64,000 nucleotides of DNA. Origin: Daphnia carinata (Eukaryota; Arthropoda; Branchiopoda; Diplostraca; Daphniidae). Positions 1-9,839 of this stretch are shown here, piece after piece. The translations under genes and the position numbers were made by a program. Numbering within the stretch: position 1 is the first letter of the stretch; each line of letters opens with the position of its first letter. Where the stretch lies: NCBI RefSeq assembly GCF_022539665.2, contig NC_081335.1:9398449-9462448 (forward strand), written 5' to 3'. A model generated the notes under the pieces. It was not told the origin of the DNA. It made no database searches and worked only from the letters and a program-made list of their open reading frames with translations.

Positions 1-916
1 ATGTAATTTTTTACCGAAGAACTTCCTCGTACGGATTTTGATTTTGGGCGAGAAAAATTGCAGCAATTTCCGGAAACCTTTTTTCTCGACCGTGTATAAT
101 GGAAGTACATCTTCAACCAAGTATTCCTAAAGCAGTGCCGTATTAGTTAGAGTTGTCATAAGTTTTTTCGTCAAGTGACATACCAATATAGCTTCATCCG
201 TAGATTCTTGAGTAACCATTTTACGGCCTGCTTCACCAAAAACGATTTTGGTTTGCTTCAAACAGGGCTGTAAAGCTTTTGGGTCCGTTGCTATGACTGA
301 AGTTTTGCTGTCATTAAGCAAGGAAACTTCGAGATCAAACTCTGCCAATCGTAGTGGGTGTTTGCTCTTTTAATAAAAACAAAATAAGAAAACAGTTTAC
401 GGAAAGAAAACATGTTCAATACAAATCTCTTTTTCCCACCTTAACGTGCCGGCGAATGTTGTAGCGCGAGCGAGAACCTGCACTTATTATAGTTGGAGTT
501 GCCTTTCCACCACAATTATCTATAAGGCACTTATAGTCTAATATCAGTACTGCACCTTTTCTTCCTCGACCAGTATACTGGAACATTTGCTCTGGGAATT
601 TGAGATCGGTGGTGTAAGAATCTTCTACAGCCATAATGTTCCCTGGAGATCTAAATAATGTTAGGAAGAATGAGTCTTTCAATAAAAATTCATTTCAATA
701 CAATACTTACCTTCTGGGAGAAGAATTTGAAATAATTTGAAGATCACTGTCATCAGCTGCTGTGGAGGTGCTGGAACGCACAGAATCGTTTTCAGACGAA
801 TCTTGCTCTTTTTTAGGGCATTTCGATTTACTAAAAATTTCACGTTGATTACTGATAAATACTTCTATAGGAACAATAATTATAAAATTTACTTACGTAT
901 TTCTTCGCGGAGGCAT
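1..916 (-). pseudogene. hAT-1 transposase, N-terminal exons, one in-frame stop
   Basis: Four minus-strand exons join in frame: 897-916, 711-830, 440-650 and 1-366, with donors GTAAGT (first two) and GTGGG (third) and acceptors ending TTTTTAG, TTATTTAG and AAAAG. The protein starts MPPRRNTKSKCPKKEQ. It then has a Ser-rich acidic stretch and a BED-like zinc finger (CLIDNC, then HVKSKH, which spans the exon 3/4 junction). Further on is the hAT sequence VLPLYTVEKKGFRKLL. A TAG at 127-129 interrupts the frame just before that motif, and good hAT sequence continues in the same frame beyond it, so the stop looks secondary. The catalytic and dimerisation regions lie off the left edge. The role would be cut-and-paste transposition in the nucleus. 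The family assignment rests on the BED finger plus the motif after it. Confidence 0.72.
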
Positions 917-1165
917 TGTTTTATTCTTAGGAACACATCAACTGTATTAACACTTGTCAGGAGATGAGTCTGTTCTGCTATTGCCATAACAACCGAAAAT
1001 TCGTTAAAACCAATAATAGTTCATCTGGTGACTGACAGATGGCGCAAACGAGCGCAAAAAAGAGTGCAGGTTTTTGTGCCTGCGCTCGCGCTCGAAATCG
1101 CGAAAAAAAATTGGAGCGCGGTATTCGAGCGCACTCTTATTTCGAGCGCGCTCGACCCAACCCTG
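1..1165 (-). mobile_element. hAT-1 DNA transposon, 5' part (runs off the window)
   Basis: The outer end, read on the minus strand from 1165, begins CAGGGTTGGG, a typical hAT terminus. Between 1020 and 1165 it has many GAGCGC/GCGCTC words in both orientations, which look like subterminal binding repeats. Sequence beyond 1165 is LINE-A ORF2 (copy A0), so the hAT landed in a LINE. The 8 bp next to the end, 1166-1173, would be the target duplication, but the other end is outside the window and this cannot be tested. Confidence 0.6.
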
Positions 1166-1173
1166 GTCAGGGC

Positions 1174-1451
1174 AATGCAAATTGGTAATAACCTTCGGAG
1201 TGGAAACCACAAAAAACGAAATTGAGAACTTGAGACTTTGGTCTAACAGGATTTTGTAGGTGGGGCACAAGACAAGGGAACGGTAGAAGAGGTGTTTGGT
1301 GACCATTCCTAGACCTCCTAGGTAAACAGGACTTTATACTAAAGTTTAGTTCAGCCTTTGTAATTATTCCATCTTTTTTCATTTCCCTTTTGAATGTCAC
1401 CTTCAACAATGTCAGCGCCCATACCCTGAATCTGATAGATGGAAGAGTCAT
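1174..1451 (-). pseudogene. LINE-A ORF2, C-terminal fragment
   Basis: The sequence matches the post-RT region of copy A1 (minus strand 8223 downwards) and the 39.8 kb copy, including the stretch read as GHQTPLLPFPCLVPHLQNP in one frame. It directly follows the endonuclease piece, so the RT domain is deleted. The joint resembles those in the 39 kb and 51 kb copies. hAT-1 cuts it at 1166-1173. Confidence 0.5.
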
Positions 1452-1483
1452 TGCAACCTCATTTCGTCGTAATTACGGCACGT

Positions 1484-1831
1484 CTAATTTCTAGATGAAA
1501 AATTAGTGCTGTCAGGTATGTGGTTGATTACGGTTTGGCGAAAGAAATTGTTTCTCTCAGTCTTAATGTGACTACCTGACGGGGCATAGATGTTAATGAA
1601 CGTGAAACATTTCACGTCAATAAAAATTAGCCTTCCGTCTGGTTCTAGTTGTAAACGAGAATAGTCCAGACCATGTGTAATAAGAATGGCTGTTCTTTTT
1701 TTGTTTTCGACCGACATTTGCCAACAAATGGTAGCGGCTTTCAATAATGGGCATGTACGAAATGCTACCTCTTCAAGTCCCACATTATCTAAGTTCTGGT
1801 TGGTTAAGATAGGTTTAAATCTTTTATTACG
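1484..1831 (-). pseudogene. LINE-A ORF2, endonuclease N-terminal fragment
   Basis: The translation has the APE-type endonuclease stretch LIFIDVKCFTFINIYAPSG followed by NNFFRQ, the standard N-terminal half of a LINE endonuclease. The catalytic GDFN and SDH motifs are absent because the copy jumps to C-terminal sequence at ~1480. It fuses with the end of ORF1 by loss of the ORF1 stop codon. Confidence 0.6.
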
Positions 1832-2789
1832 GTGTACAGTTGGGACTTTAAGGTGATCTCTAGTTTTTTCGGTTCCCATGGTCTCAATGTCCTCCATATC
1901 AGGTTCCATCGAGTCTATGGAAACTATCATAGATTCAGAGGTGTCAGGTTGGGTCTCGAGTATTATGGTTTGGAGTGGAATAGTCTTTGGTATGGGATTC
2001 TCTTTGGGTTGAACTAATGGGGGTGGAGAGGGTGGGTTTTAAGGTTGGGAAACCCCACTGAGAGTGGGTCTTGCAACCCACGCCCAAGAAGGGCTTTGAA
2101 AACTATGGGGTCTTCAGCTAAAGGTATAGTGACCGGGATTTCTACAATTGTCTCCGTCTTTTTCTTTGGTTTACTAACTGGTTTTGGGGCAATGGTAGGT
2201 TATTTAATTCGTCTTAAAGTTGGGCAGCTGTAACTAAAATGGCTTTCGTCATCACACAGTCGGCAAGTAGGCTTCTGTCCATCATACTTAACCATGACAC
2301 GATAACTGCCAATAGTTATGTACGATGTACTGTTTTTTAGCCAAAGTCATCCGTACGATCATTCAATAGGACAGGGTACAAAACTTCGTCCTCTACCACT
2401 CGATAGCGTTCCCACTGAGCTTCAATTACAGTCCCAAATTCTTTCAGACGGGTTTGAACTACTCCCAAGTCCAAATTCTGCAGAAATCCTGCAATTCGAA
2501 TAAATTTCTCTTGAATATTGCCATCCCTGATGACTACTGAAACTTCTTTCCTCTCCTATTCTGTCCTGCCGATCCCACGGTGTCGGGACAAAAAATTTGA
2601 GGTATATGCCTCTGATGTAAACGTAAGCCTAGCAACCTGATTTCTCGTATCTAGAACAGCAACTAGGCCTAAGAGATCCTGCGGCTCATCTTTCAAACTA
2701 CGCACGAACCCATGTACCGCACGCATACTCAATCTCGGGGTTTGAAACCCGAAACCAACAACTACACTATTGAGCCACTTGGCAGCCAT
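1832..2789 (-). pseudogene. LINE-A ORF1 (nucleic-acid binding protein), broken
   Basis: The start ATG is at 2789, and the N-terminus MAAKWLNSVVVGFGFQTPR matches the ORF1 start of the copy at 37689. The frame breaks near 2556. A zinc knuckle (CRLCDDESHFSYSC, minus strand ~2270-2230) follows, then a Pro/Thr-rich tail ending VPTVHRNKRFKP. In the 37-38 kb copy ORF1 stops right after this tail, but here the stop is lost and the frame runs on into the endonuclease region. ORF1 proteins of this kind package LINE RNA. Several frameshifts make it non-functional. Confidence 0.6.
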
Positions 2790-3275
2790 TGTCCCTTAGA
2801 CAATGAAAACAAAGTGACCAAAGGGAAGGGGAAGATCCGCACACACGAAAAAAATACAGCATAAGCAAAAAAGGGGAATACTCGCGAAAAACAACAAAAA
2901 CACTTTTAAACAAAGAAACAAAAATAAATGAAGGAGTGGTTACCTTTTCTTTTACTAGAAAAAATTCTACAGTTTACTCTTCAGTGGAGTTGTTAATTTG
3001 GGGGCCTAACCGTGACGAACGTGTGGGGAATATGAAGAAGGATATGGGAGCTCACGGCCGGATTGGATACCGGAAGACCGACGTCAAATTGACGCCGCGT
3101 AGTTAACGCCAAGCAACACCTTCTCGCCAGCTGCCGACGAAAGCGATTACCCAGTTGTCAAGAATTGAGAGAAGAGGTAATGTTAGTAAGAAAGTGGACC
3201 AAGATTGCCCGATAAGATTTCAGGCAATCAGTAGCACCACTTGGTCGAAAATCAATCAGTCTATTATAACCGGGG

Positions 3276-3303
3276 TTCAGATAATAAGCTGATAAGAACA
3301 GAT
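3276..3303 (-). ncRNA. U2 snRNA-like segment in the LINE-A A0 leader
   Basis: The minus strand reads CTGTTCTTATCAGCTTATTA then TCTGA, matching U2 nucleotides about 34-62 with two differences. It overlaps the segment in copy A4 and continues the one at 6543-6582. Confidence 0.72.
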
Positions 3304-3421
3304 TTTATGCATTGTATTTTCTAATGGACTGGGAATAAAGTTATATACAATGTTATTTTTACATTTATATGTAAAGGGAAAAAGTTCACGAGACGACGTG
3401 TCAATGCTAAGTGAAAAACCC

Positions 3422-4561
3422 TTAAAGAGAAAGTTGCAGAAGACTGTTGTCTTCTGCTTCTTCATCTTCTTCAGGCAGCGGATCGCTTTCTTCTGTTTGG
3501 TATGCCAAGTGTTTCGCTATTATCCCGGTCGTTCCTTGTATGGCCAAGAGCTTCATCTTCCTCTTCAGGTTGTTCCACCGTCTTCCAGGAATGCTTAGGG
3601 CTAGGGATATTGCGTCGTTTCTCGGTAGCCAAGACCCGAGTGAGCCAACGACTAGAGGAAGTACAGAGCCGAGGTGTTTGTACTTCTCTACCTTCTTATC
3701 CCTGGCCTTCTCTAACCCTTCTGCTCCTCTTAGAGGCACGGTTACATCAATAATGATGCCAGGGTTCGTCAAGGTGACTACGATGCCCGGTCGAATTCCA
3801 ATGGAGTCAACTGCCCGATTTACAGAGACGGAGTGGCCATGTGCCTCCGCCTCTGTCACCATAAGATCTAGGATAGAATTGTGTCGATTAATTGACAGCG
3901 CTGAGTTGTTTCCAATTTGCCAGAACCAAGACGACACGTCTTGACTGTGGACTTAGATCCTGGACCCCCTCTGACTGCTAGTCTTGCCTGTCTGTCTGTC
4001 TGCCATGTCTAGTGCTAGTCCCGTTGGAACTTTCCCTTGTTGCTCCGACAGTATCCTGGATGTCCATCTTCTTCTAAGAACGGTTCTGAGTCCTCTGACT
4101 GCTTTTAGGGAGATGCAAGTGATGTCATCGGCGATGATTTTGGAGTATTGTTCCCCGGATACATCAATCCTGATCCTCCTTAAGTGGCCAGTTGCCCTCC
4201 ACGAAAGCGTCCAGAGGTTCATGGATGATCCTCCATTTCTTATGGCACCAAGACCTTTGTCCATTGACCCTGCCAAGTATTAGTTAATTGGTATGGGGTA
4301 TTGTACTTCATTTCTTCCGTATCCCAGTCGGGTGGTCTCCTCAAGTTGTGCCATGGCTACTTCGCTTACGGATTCGTCCTCGTTATCCAGGAGTTGCATC
4401 TCCCTGGCAATGGTCCAGATATCAGCTTCCTCAGTCAGAAGAAGCATTCCAAGTCCCCCAACCCTTCTGTCTGCGTAGAAAAAAACCGTGTTAAATGACA
4501 TTGGGACGTTGGCAACTGCGCAAAAAATCTCTGCATGCGACGTCAAGGTCGAAGAGAGCAC
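3422..4561 (-). pseudogene. LINE-C thumb region and restriction-like endonuclease
   Basis: 4561-4280 encodes FFYADRRVGGLGMLLLTEEAD, the conserved R2/NeSL post-RT block. 4276-3953 and 3937-3422 follow in other frames. The last has RHNSILDLMVTEAEAHGHSV, then RPGIVV...GIIIDVTVP...KVEKYK, which is the PD-(D/E)XK layout of the REL endonuclease that nicks the target for reverse transcription. The first Asp of the PD motif is Gly here (RPG rather than RPD), so cleavage activity would be doubtful even without the frameshifts. Confidence 0.62.
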
Positions 4562-5190
4562 CCTTTTCCACCCTACCAGACGCCAGATGGTGAGATAGCG
4601 ACGGGAGAAGTCAACTCCTGCAGCCTTCTAACAAGCCTTCCTGCAAGCCTGGATATCATAAGTCCTTACAGAGCGGCAGATGGCTGCTAGGAAATGGCCG
4701 CTTGCGTCCAGAGCACGGAGCTGACTGTTTTCTAGGCCATCTCATCCAGGTGCTGTATTGCAAGCTTTACCGAGTTTAAGCTTGATTTCCTCTGGACTAG
4801 GAGGTAAAGACAGATTTTAAAGTTCCTCTTAGGTCGGGATTAGCCATTTGCATCCATCAAAGTGAGTTTTGGCGCAGTTTATCTGTTCAGTTGGTGGTGG
4901 TTTAAATATCTTCCTGACGGGTTTGCGAGGATAAAGCGAGTATAAGCGATGCAGTTTGCCCTTTTTCTCTGCTTCCTTTTTTCCTGCGTCTGCTTTTTTT
5001 GCTGTTGTCTGCTTCGGTTGCGATTACTTCTTGTTCTCGTTGTTGAAGCTGTTGGTCTTCTTAGTGTGGGAATCGTGTCTCTCGATACGTTGCCAGTCTT
5101 AGCCATTCAGTTGTGCATTCGTTGAGGAGGGAATCAAGACCCTCCAGGGTGGTGCACAATTCTATCCTTGAGGCCCACAACCCCATAAAC
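4562..5190 (-). pseudogene. LINE-C linker and first RT motifs
   Basis: Two frames give DEFMGLWASRIELCTTLEGL and then an Arg/Gln-rich run (RSNRNRSRQQQKKQTQEKRK) followed by IAYTRFILANP. This matches the basic linker and the 'aY.+.q.lY..n' segment before the RT of R2/NeSL proteins. After it comes LPPSPEEIKLKLGKACNTAPG, the start of the RT domain, with stops inside. The next recognisable sequence is already the post-RT region. Confidence 0.5.
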
Positions 5191-5508
5191 TCGTCTTAAA
5201 TTCCCGCTACGTCGACGGTGGCTTGTGAGTTCACATATTGGCTCAGAGATGATAAAAGGGAGGAGAAGGAGATGCTGCTTGGGCTCGAGGTAGAAGTTGA
5301 AGCAGGGGAACTAGAGGAGGTTGCGCTTGGTAGGAGTTTGAGAACGCAATTTTGGTGGAGACTCATGATTGGTTTCTTGGTTATTATTGAGAGGTAATGG
5401 GATCGAGAGGGAAGCCCTAGAGCTTTCTGTAGGTGAAAGGTCGGAGCTACTGGAGTTTAGAGAGTTTCTGGTGGTTGGACGCGAAAAAATGGGTGACTGA
5501 AAGTTTGG

Positions 5509-5859
5509 TTAATGGGTAATTGGTAATGGGTTGCGAGAGGCTATTAGTGAAGTGAGCGTGGTTGGTTGTTGGGAACTAAGGATTTTAAAGTGTTCTCTCA
5601 TGGCATGACCTTGTAGTGTGATGTTGCACGCTTTGCATTTCCACTTCGTTTTAGTGGACAAACCGTGTTTGCGCGCTATGTGGTGTTCAATAGACTGCGC
5701 TGCCACTGTTCCCCGGGCCATTGTAGACCAACGGCAAAGTGGACATCTACAGTTTCCACAAGGATAGCGAAGGATGAGATCCTCTCCTGCAACTTCTGAT
5801 TGCTCTATGGAAATGCTTTCATCGCTACTGCTATCTACACTACATGCTTCGTTGCACAC
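5509..5859 (-). pseudogene. LINE-C N-terminal zinc-finger segment
   Basis: An open frame of 116 residues with two C2H2-like fingers: CPLC...HHIARKH, then CKAC...HAMREH. Such fingers open R2- and NeSL-type LINE proteins and take part in target recognition. The start MCNEACSVDSSSDES is acidic. The open frame ends at 5509, and the matching Arg-rich linker appears further on in other frames, so the protein is broken. Confidence 0.6.
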
Positions 5860-6415
5860 CGCGTGGTGTCTTTTGGCTCTAACTCCTTCTTCACAAATAT
5901 GATTGCACGACTGTCAATAATAATTAGTGATGACGGTCAGACCATGTTTTGATTTTCAATCGGCGGCATTTTTTACATGGGTCTTTGAGCCATATCTACC
6001 AACTTGGGCAGAGAGAGCACTTTACAATTGAAGGTACCGGAAAGGGAAGCTTGAGAAAACCATCTACGCCGTTGTAGAAAAACAACTTTGTTGTCGACTC
6101 TGTCATTCTGGACGTAACATTGTTATTTTTTGGCAGTTTTTGCAAGCGATTGAGAGAAAGAAGTCAAAAAGTAAGCCCAGACAGTCAAGTGTCTGGTTTT
6201 CTGAAGGTTAAGGAAATGCTAGTCAACTGTCTTGGTTTTTAAGGGTTAGGGAAGGCTAGGCAGTCCAATGTCTGGTTTTTTTGTGTGGGGGTTATTGAAG
6301 GTCAGTGGTAAAGTTGGAAAGGATTTGGTTGAATTTACTGTAAAGACAATTTGGAGTTTCAAAAGAGATGCAAAGTTATTCTGTAAAGGTATTCAAAAAC
6401 GTTCAGTGATGAATC

Positions 6416-6582
6416 TACATTTACTTTTACTTTTACTTGAAAAAATAATTTTACAGTTTACTCTTAAGCCAATTTGTGAACTAATTAGTTTGGGGGCCTA
6501 ACCGTGACGCACGTGTGGTACAAACGTGATGTTAGTGTGTACATCTATACTACACTTTGATCTTAGACAAAAGACCGAGAAG
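6416..6582 (-). mobile_element. LINE-A 5' head with U2 snRNA-derived start, cut by LINE-C
   Basis: On the minus strand this starts right after the 5S sequence ...ACTTGGATGGG with GCTTCTCGGTCTTTTGTCTA, which is U2 snRNA from about nucleotide 4 with few differences (6543-6582). It continues into the LINE-A 5' UTR block with GTCACGGTTAGGCCCCCAAA. LINE-C follows at ~6415. This is the only head here that still shows the 5' junction with the 5S target. Confidence 0.7.
6543..6582 (-). ncRNA. U2 snRNA 5'-end sequence captured in LINE-A
   Basis: The minus strand matches the universal U2 5' end (CTTCTCGG, then TTTTG, TAAGATCAA, GTGTAGTAT) with a few substitutions. It is not a U2 gene: it is ~40 nt long, lacks the Sm site and 3' hairpins, and lies between 5S and the LINE-A leader. 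Other LINE-A copies carry the next part of U2. Confidence 0.75.
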
Positions 6583-6669
6583 CCCATCCAAGTACTAACG
6601 GGACCCGATGTAGCTTGACTTCCGGGAGCTGACGAGACCGGGTACGTTCTACATGGTATGGCCGTTGAC
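6583..6669 (-). rRNA. 5S rRNA gene, 5' part, interrupted by LINE-A
   Basis: The minus strand begins GTCAACGGCCATACC and ends AGTACTTGGATGGG, matching metazoan 5S from nucleotide 1 to about 87. Internal-promoter sequence up to the interruption is recognisable but has drifted. The 3' part is missing because the LINE-A head begins here. The upstream spacer (6670-6803) separates it from the 3' half of the preceding 5S gene. Confidence 0.85.
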
Positions 6670-6803
6670 ACTGTTCAATGTAAAAGTAACAACGTATCTT
6701 TCGAAACTGGGTGGTTGGAATATGTTAAATCATACACACGATCATGTTATGGTTCATCAGCATATTGTTTTGGTGAAAACAAAAAATTTACTGAATGAAA
6801 AAA
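6670..6803 (-). other. 5S intergenic spacer
   Basis: A 134-bp spacer joins the 3' half of one 5S gene to the 5' half of the next. On the minus strand it opens with a T run that fits a Pol III terminator (complement of 6797-6803). Its first ~85 bp are clearly the same sequence as the spacer between 5S and tRNA-His at 36243-36338, so 5S genes of this array are followed either by another 5S or by tRNA-His. Confidence 0.65.
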
Positions 6804-6845
6804 GCAATGCCCACAGCATTCCGTATTCCCAAGCGGTCACCCATC
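6804..6845 (-). rRNA. 5S rRNA gene, 3' part, downstream of LINE-A A1
   Basis: The minus strand reads GATGGGTGACCGCTTGGGAA and ends GGGCATTGC before a T run. This is the last third of 5S. It directly follows the A tail of LINE-A copy A1 (6846-6858). Shared GATGGG with the 5' half at 6583 marks the insertion point and the likely target duplication. Confidence 0.85.
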
Positions 6846-6858
6846 TTTTTTTTTTTTT

Positions 6859-7557
6859 CATAAAATATACTTTTATTATCAGTTGGGGTTCATACTTTTA
6901 CAGCTATAAAAACAAATCAAAAACACAAGAAAAGGGAAAAAAAACAAAAAAAAAACACTTGGATGCAGACGATGTCGGGAAAAAACAAAAGGAAACAATG
7001 AAATATGGCAAAGTGGGGCTTTTGACACTTATGGGAAAAAATAAACAAAACAAAACATAGAAATATGGCAATGTGGGGCTTTTGACACTTGTGGGGAGAA
7101 ACAAACAAATACAATAGGTACTGAAGTAGATTCATGCAACAAAAGCAAGGAAAAACAAAGGCTATTAAAATCATGAAAAGGATATTTAAATAAACAAAAA
7201 TAAACACCGGTATCAAATATTCAGGTTAGGAAATGCACGATAGAAACAATAACAACAAAAACAAGAGCAAAACAAAGATCATCAATAATTCTAAGGGGGT
7301 TAGGTTAGGTTATTTGGGCTTTTCAGCAAAGGTCGGGCCACTCAGCGTCGAAGGTGTGGATCCAGGTGATACCGGGCAAGACAATACACGAATACAATGG
7401 AAAAAACTTTTGGAAAAAACCTTTTGTATTGACGTTCCTTGACGGGTAGTTACCAGTAACGGCAATGGAGCCTCAGTGCAGCCAGAAGAGTAAAAGTCTG
7501 CCGGAGATTACCTACTGGCCCAAAATGGCCACGTATCATATCTTCTTTTGACTACCG
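6859..7557 (-). other. LINE-A 3' UTR
   Basis: Non-coding, A-rich on the plus strand. It contains an imperfect direct duplication of ~60 bp ending in GTGGGGCTTTTGACACTT (7010-7095). Similar but diverged 3' UTR sequence follows the ORF2 ends at 23562 and 35830. The TTAGG-like words at ~7300-7312 number only two and look accidental. Confidence 0.5.
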
Positions 7558-9839
7558 TTATATTCCCTCCAACCAGCTCCAAACGATGAGGCGTGCAGGA
7601 CACTGGAACGCTAGATGCTCATCGGTTTCGGGATGTTGAAGGCAAATCGGGCATAGGGTATCCTTGGTGGGATCCAACCGATGGCATCTGGTCCTGGTAG
7701 GGAAAAGTCGCTGGTTGAAGAGGAACATGGTTTCTCGGATGTTTCTTGGCAGGGCTGCAGTCTCCTTCCAGATACGTGGCCAATCAAGGTTAGGCCTTAG
7801 GATCTCCAGCTTTCCCTGAGTGGTTACCTCCAGGATCCAATGGTTGTATGTTTTCCTATGGACCATTGGTTTCCCCTGAACCAGGATGGAAGCATCGAAT
7901 AGTTGTTTAATTTTATGCAGGGATTCCTGAAGGTAGTTGGGCCTCTTCATGACTGCTACGTGTGTGGTGTTGTTCTTGTAGAGTGGCAGTAGGGTTCGGA
8001 GAGGAAAGGACATCCAATATCGGAGTAGAGAGCTTTCTGGACTACTGGGGCCTACAAGGATTCTATACATGGGGCACAAGAAAAGGGAACGGTAGAAGAG
8101 GTGTATGTTGACCAATCCCAGTCCCCCTTGGCTCACAGTACGATATATTACAGTTTTGTTCGGCTTTTCTACTTTTCCCATCCATAGGAATTTCATGGCA
8201 GCCTTTAAAATCTGGTCAGACATATTTTGATTATATGGTAATACTGTGCAATAAACACAGTTCCGGAGAGAGCTTTCGACTTGAGGAAAATTACCCTCTG
8301 GTAGAGATTGAAGCGTCGACAGGCATTCTCGCGAAGAATACCATTTAGCGAGCCGAATGCATTATTCCAGACCCTATCAGCTGTCTCAACAATGAAATGG
8401 GAGAACTTAATTCCTAAGAGGGACTATGTTGGTGCTGACACAAGCCACTCAAGAGGCCAAGTCAACCTAGAGCTCCAAATCACCGGTTTCTGTTTATTCA
8501 TCCTTGCCTTTGTCCACTGACAGAAAAAGTCAATGACTTTTCCTGCCCTGGTAAAATCTTCGTCACAGGAAATGAAAATGGTGACGTCATCAACAAAGGC
8601 TCTGACAGTGAGTTTTTCATTAAAAAATGTAATACCCTTGAGAACATGAGATAAACGCATTAGTAAAGGCTCGATATATAGAACGAAAAGATGCACAGAT
8701 AGGAGGCATCCCTGGCCCCTTTTTGATGAGGCCCTATGGTAGATAACAGTGTTTGCCTCAAACGTCTCGCTAAGGCAGATGTCATGACCTTGAAGTCACA
8801 GTTCAGAAAAGAAATAGGTCGAAAATTAGAAATCCCGCAATGTCCGGAAGACTTGGTAGCTAGCCTAATCGCCGCTTGTCCCTGCGATGACGTCAGAGTT
8901 TCCCTTTGAGGATATGATTAAACATACCCAAGAAATGGGGTCCGATCTCGTCCCAATATTTTACGTAAAACTCGCAAGGAATGCCATCGATGCTAGGAGA
9001 CTTGTTTGATTTCATGGCTATTAGCGCAGATCTAATCTCTAGAAGGGAAATTGGTGCTGTCATGTTTGGGTTTGGTTTCAAGCAATCTCTTACTCCCTCT
9101 AAAAAATCATTCCCTGCCAGTATGTCAGGAGAAGGTTGATTTTTAAAAATTCTATTGAAATGGGAAACAATTTCTGCGGAAATGTCCTCTTTGGTCGATA
9201 AGCAACTGCCATTAGGGGCAATGATCATGTCAATTCGACATTTGCGGTAGTTAATTCTAGCTCTATTAACATGGAAGATATTAGCTTCCTCTACTTCTGG
9301 GCCCTCAAAGCAGTGGGAACGAATCCCATACCCTTTGAGTGTGCTCTCCTCCCAAGACTTTGAGAATTTCCTCTACTGATGAAAGGCAACCCAATCAAAG
9401 GTATCTGTTTCGGCGATCTGATGAATGCACGACTGATAGAAAAACCTGGTTTCTTTAATCATTCGAGCTCTTTGTCTAGAAAAATCTACCGAAATGCGCT
9501 TGATACCTGGTTTCAGGACCCTCTCCCACCAATTTGCTACATTGCTTTCCCTAAGAGGATGATTGGAAGATTGCTGAATAAAAGTAGTGACATATTTCTG
9601 AAAACCTTCCTCTGACAAAATAGAAGTACTTAACTTCCAAAACCCAGCAGGAGACCTAGTACGGTGCGGGAGAGCGAGATTGCAAGTAAAAGTAGATTGT
9701 ACTGATTGATGATCACTAATCCATAAAGATTGCAAACAAATATTTAAAAAATTATCTGCAAAGATTCGGCTAGCATATATCCTATCAAGTCTAGAAGAAC
9801 CGGTAGGGAAGTGAAAGGTATGACCAGGTTCGTTATAAT
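7558..9839 (-). pseudogene. LINE-A ORF2 (endonuclease/reverse transcriptase), frameshifted
   Basis: Pieces in order on the minus strand: endonuclease end with SSRLDRIYAS and SDHQSV (~9830-9700); linker (9735-9373); RT start SNKSPSIDGIPCEFYVKYWD (9228-8893); FRPISFLNCDFKVM (~8850); the catalytic FVDD box (8696-8424); C-terminal region with a CCHC knuckle CPIC...HPETDEH...C (8223-7558). FRPISFLN and the CCHC tail fit the L1/Tx1 lineage. Several frameshifts and short losses lie between the pieces. It would nick DNA and copy LINE RNA by target-primed reverse transcription. Confidence 0.72.

Larger units (their letters stand above)
1174..3303 (-). mobile_element. LINE-A copy A0 (Tx1-like non-LTR retrotransposon), degenerate
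   Basis: Minus strand, 5' to 3': a U2-like start (3276-3303), a 5' UTR with the block GGGGGCCTAACCGTGACG (plus-strand reading, ~3000-3018) shared with the other LINE-A copies, ORF1 (from 2789), the ORF2 endonuclease start (~1830-1484), then directly a C-terminal ORF2 piece (1451-1174). The reverse transcriptase centre is missing. The copy is cut by hAT-1 at 1166. Its 5' end touches the 3' end of LINE-C. Confidence 0.7.
3304..6415 (-). mobile_element. LINE-C copy 1 (R2/NeSL-type LINE with REL endonuclease), RT core deleted
   Basis: Minus strand, 5' to 3': leader (6415-5860), N-terminal zinc fingers (5859-5509), Ser-rich spacer, Arg-rich linker (~5160-4879), first RT motifs (~4860-4680), then immediately the thumb region and the restriction-like endonuclease (4561-3422) and a short 3' UTR. 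Order and motifs fit the R2/NeSL group. The middle of the RT, including the catalytic aspartates, is missing. It lies between a LINE-A 5' head (6416-6582) and LINE-A copy A0. A diverged copy with the same neighbour is at 53.65-55.3 kb. Confidence 0.68.
6846..9839 (-). mobile_element. LINE-A copy A1, 5'-truncated, 3' end in 5S rRNA
   Basis: The minus strand runs from mid-endonuclease (9839) to an A tail that abuts the 3' third of a 5S gene at 6845. ORF2 includes part of the endonuclease, the linker, degenerate RT, the C-terminal domain and a ~700-bp 3' UTR. The 5' side joins LINE-B copy 1 near 9840. Best-preserved RT-bearing LINE-A copy in the window. Confidence 0.75.

Noticed and set aside
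3447-3944. 165-residue plus-strand frame
   Set aside because: Antisense of the LINE-C endonuclease, Ser-rich because of codon complement.
6543-6582. a functional U2 snRNA gene
   Set aside because: Only the first ~40 nt are present; no Sm site, no 3' hairpins.
7296-7314. TTAGGTTAGG, the arthropod telomere repeat word
   Set aside because: Only two units, inside the LINE-A 3' UTR; not a telomeric tract.
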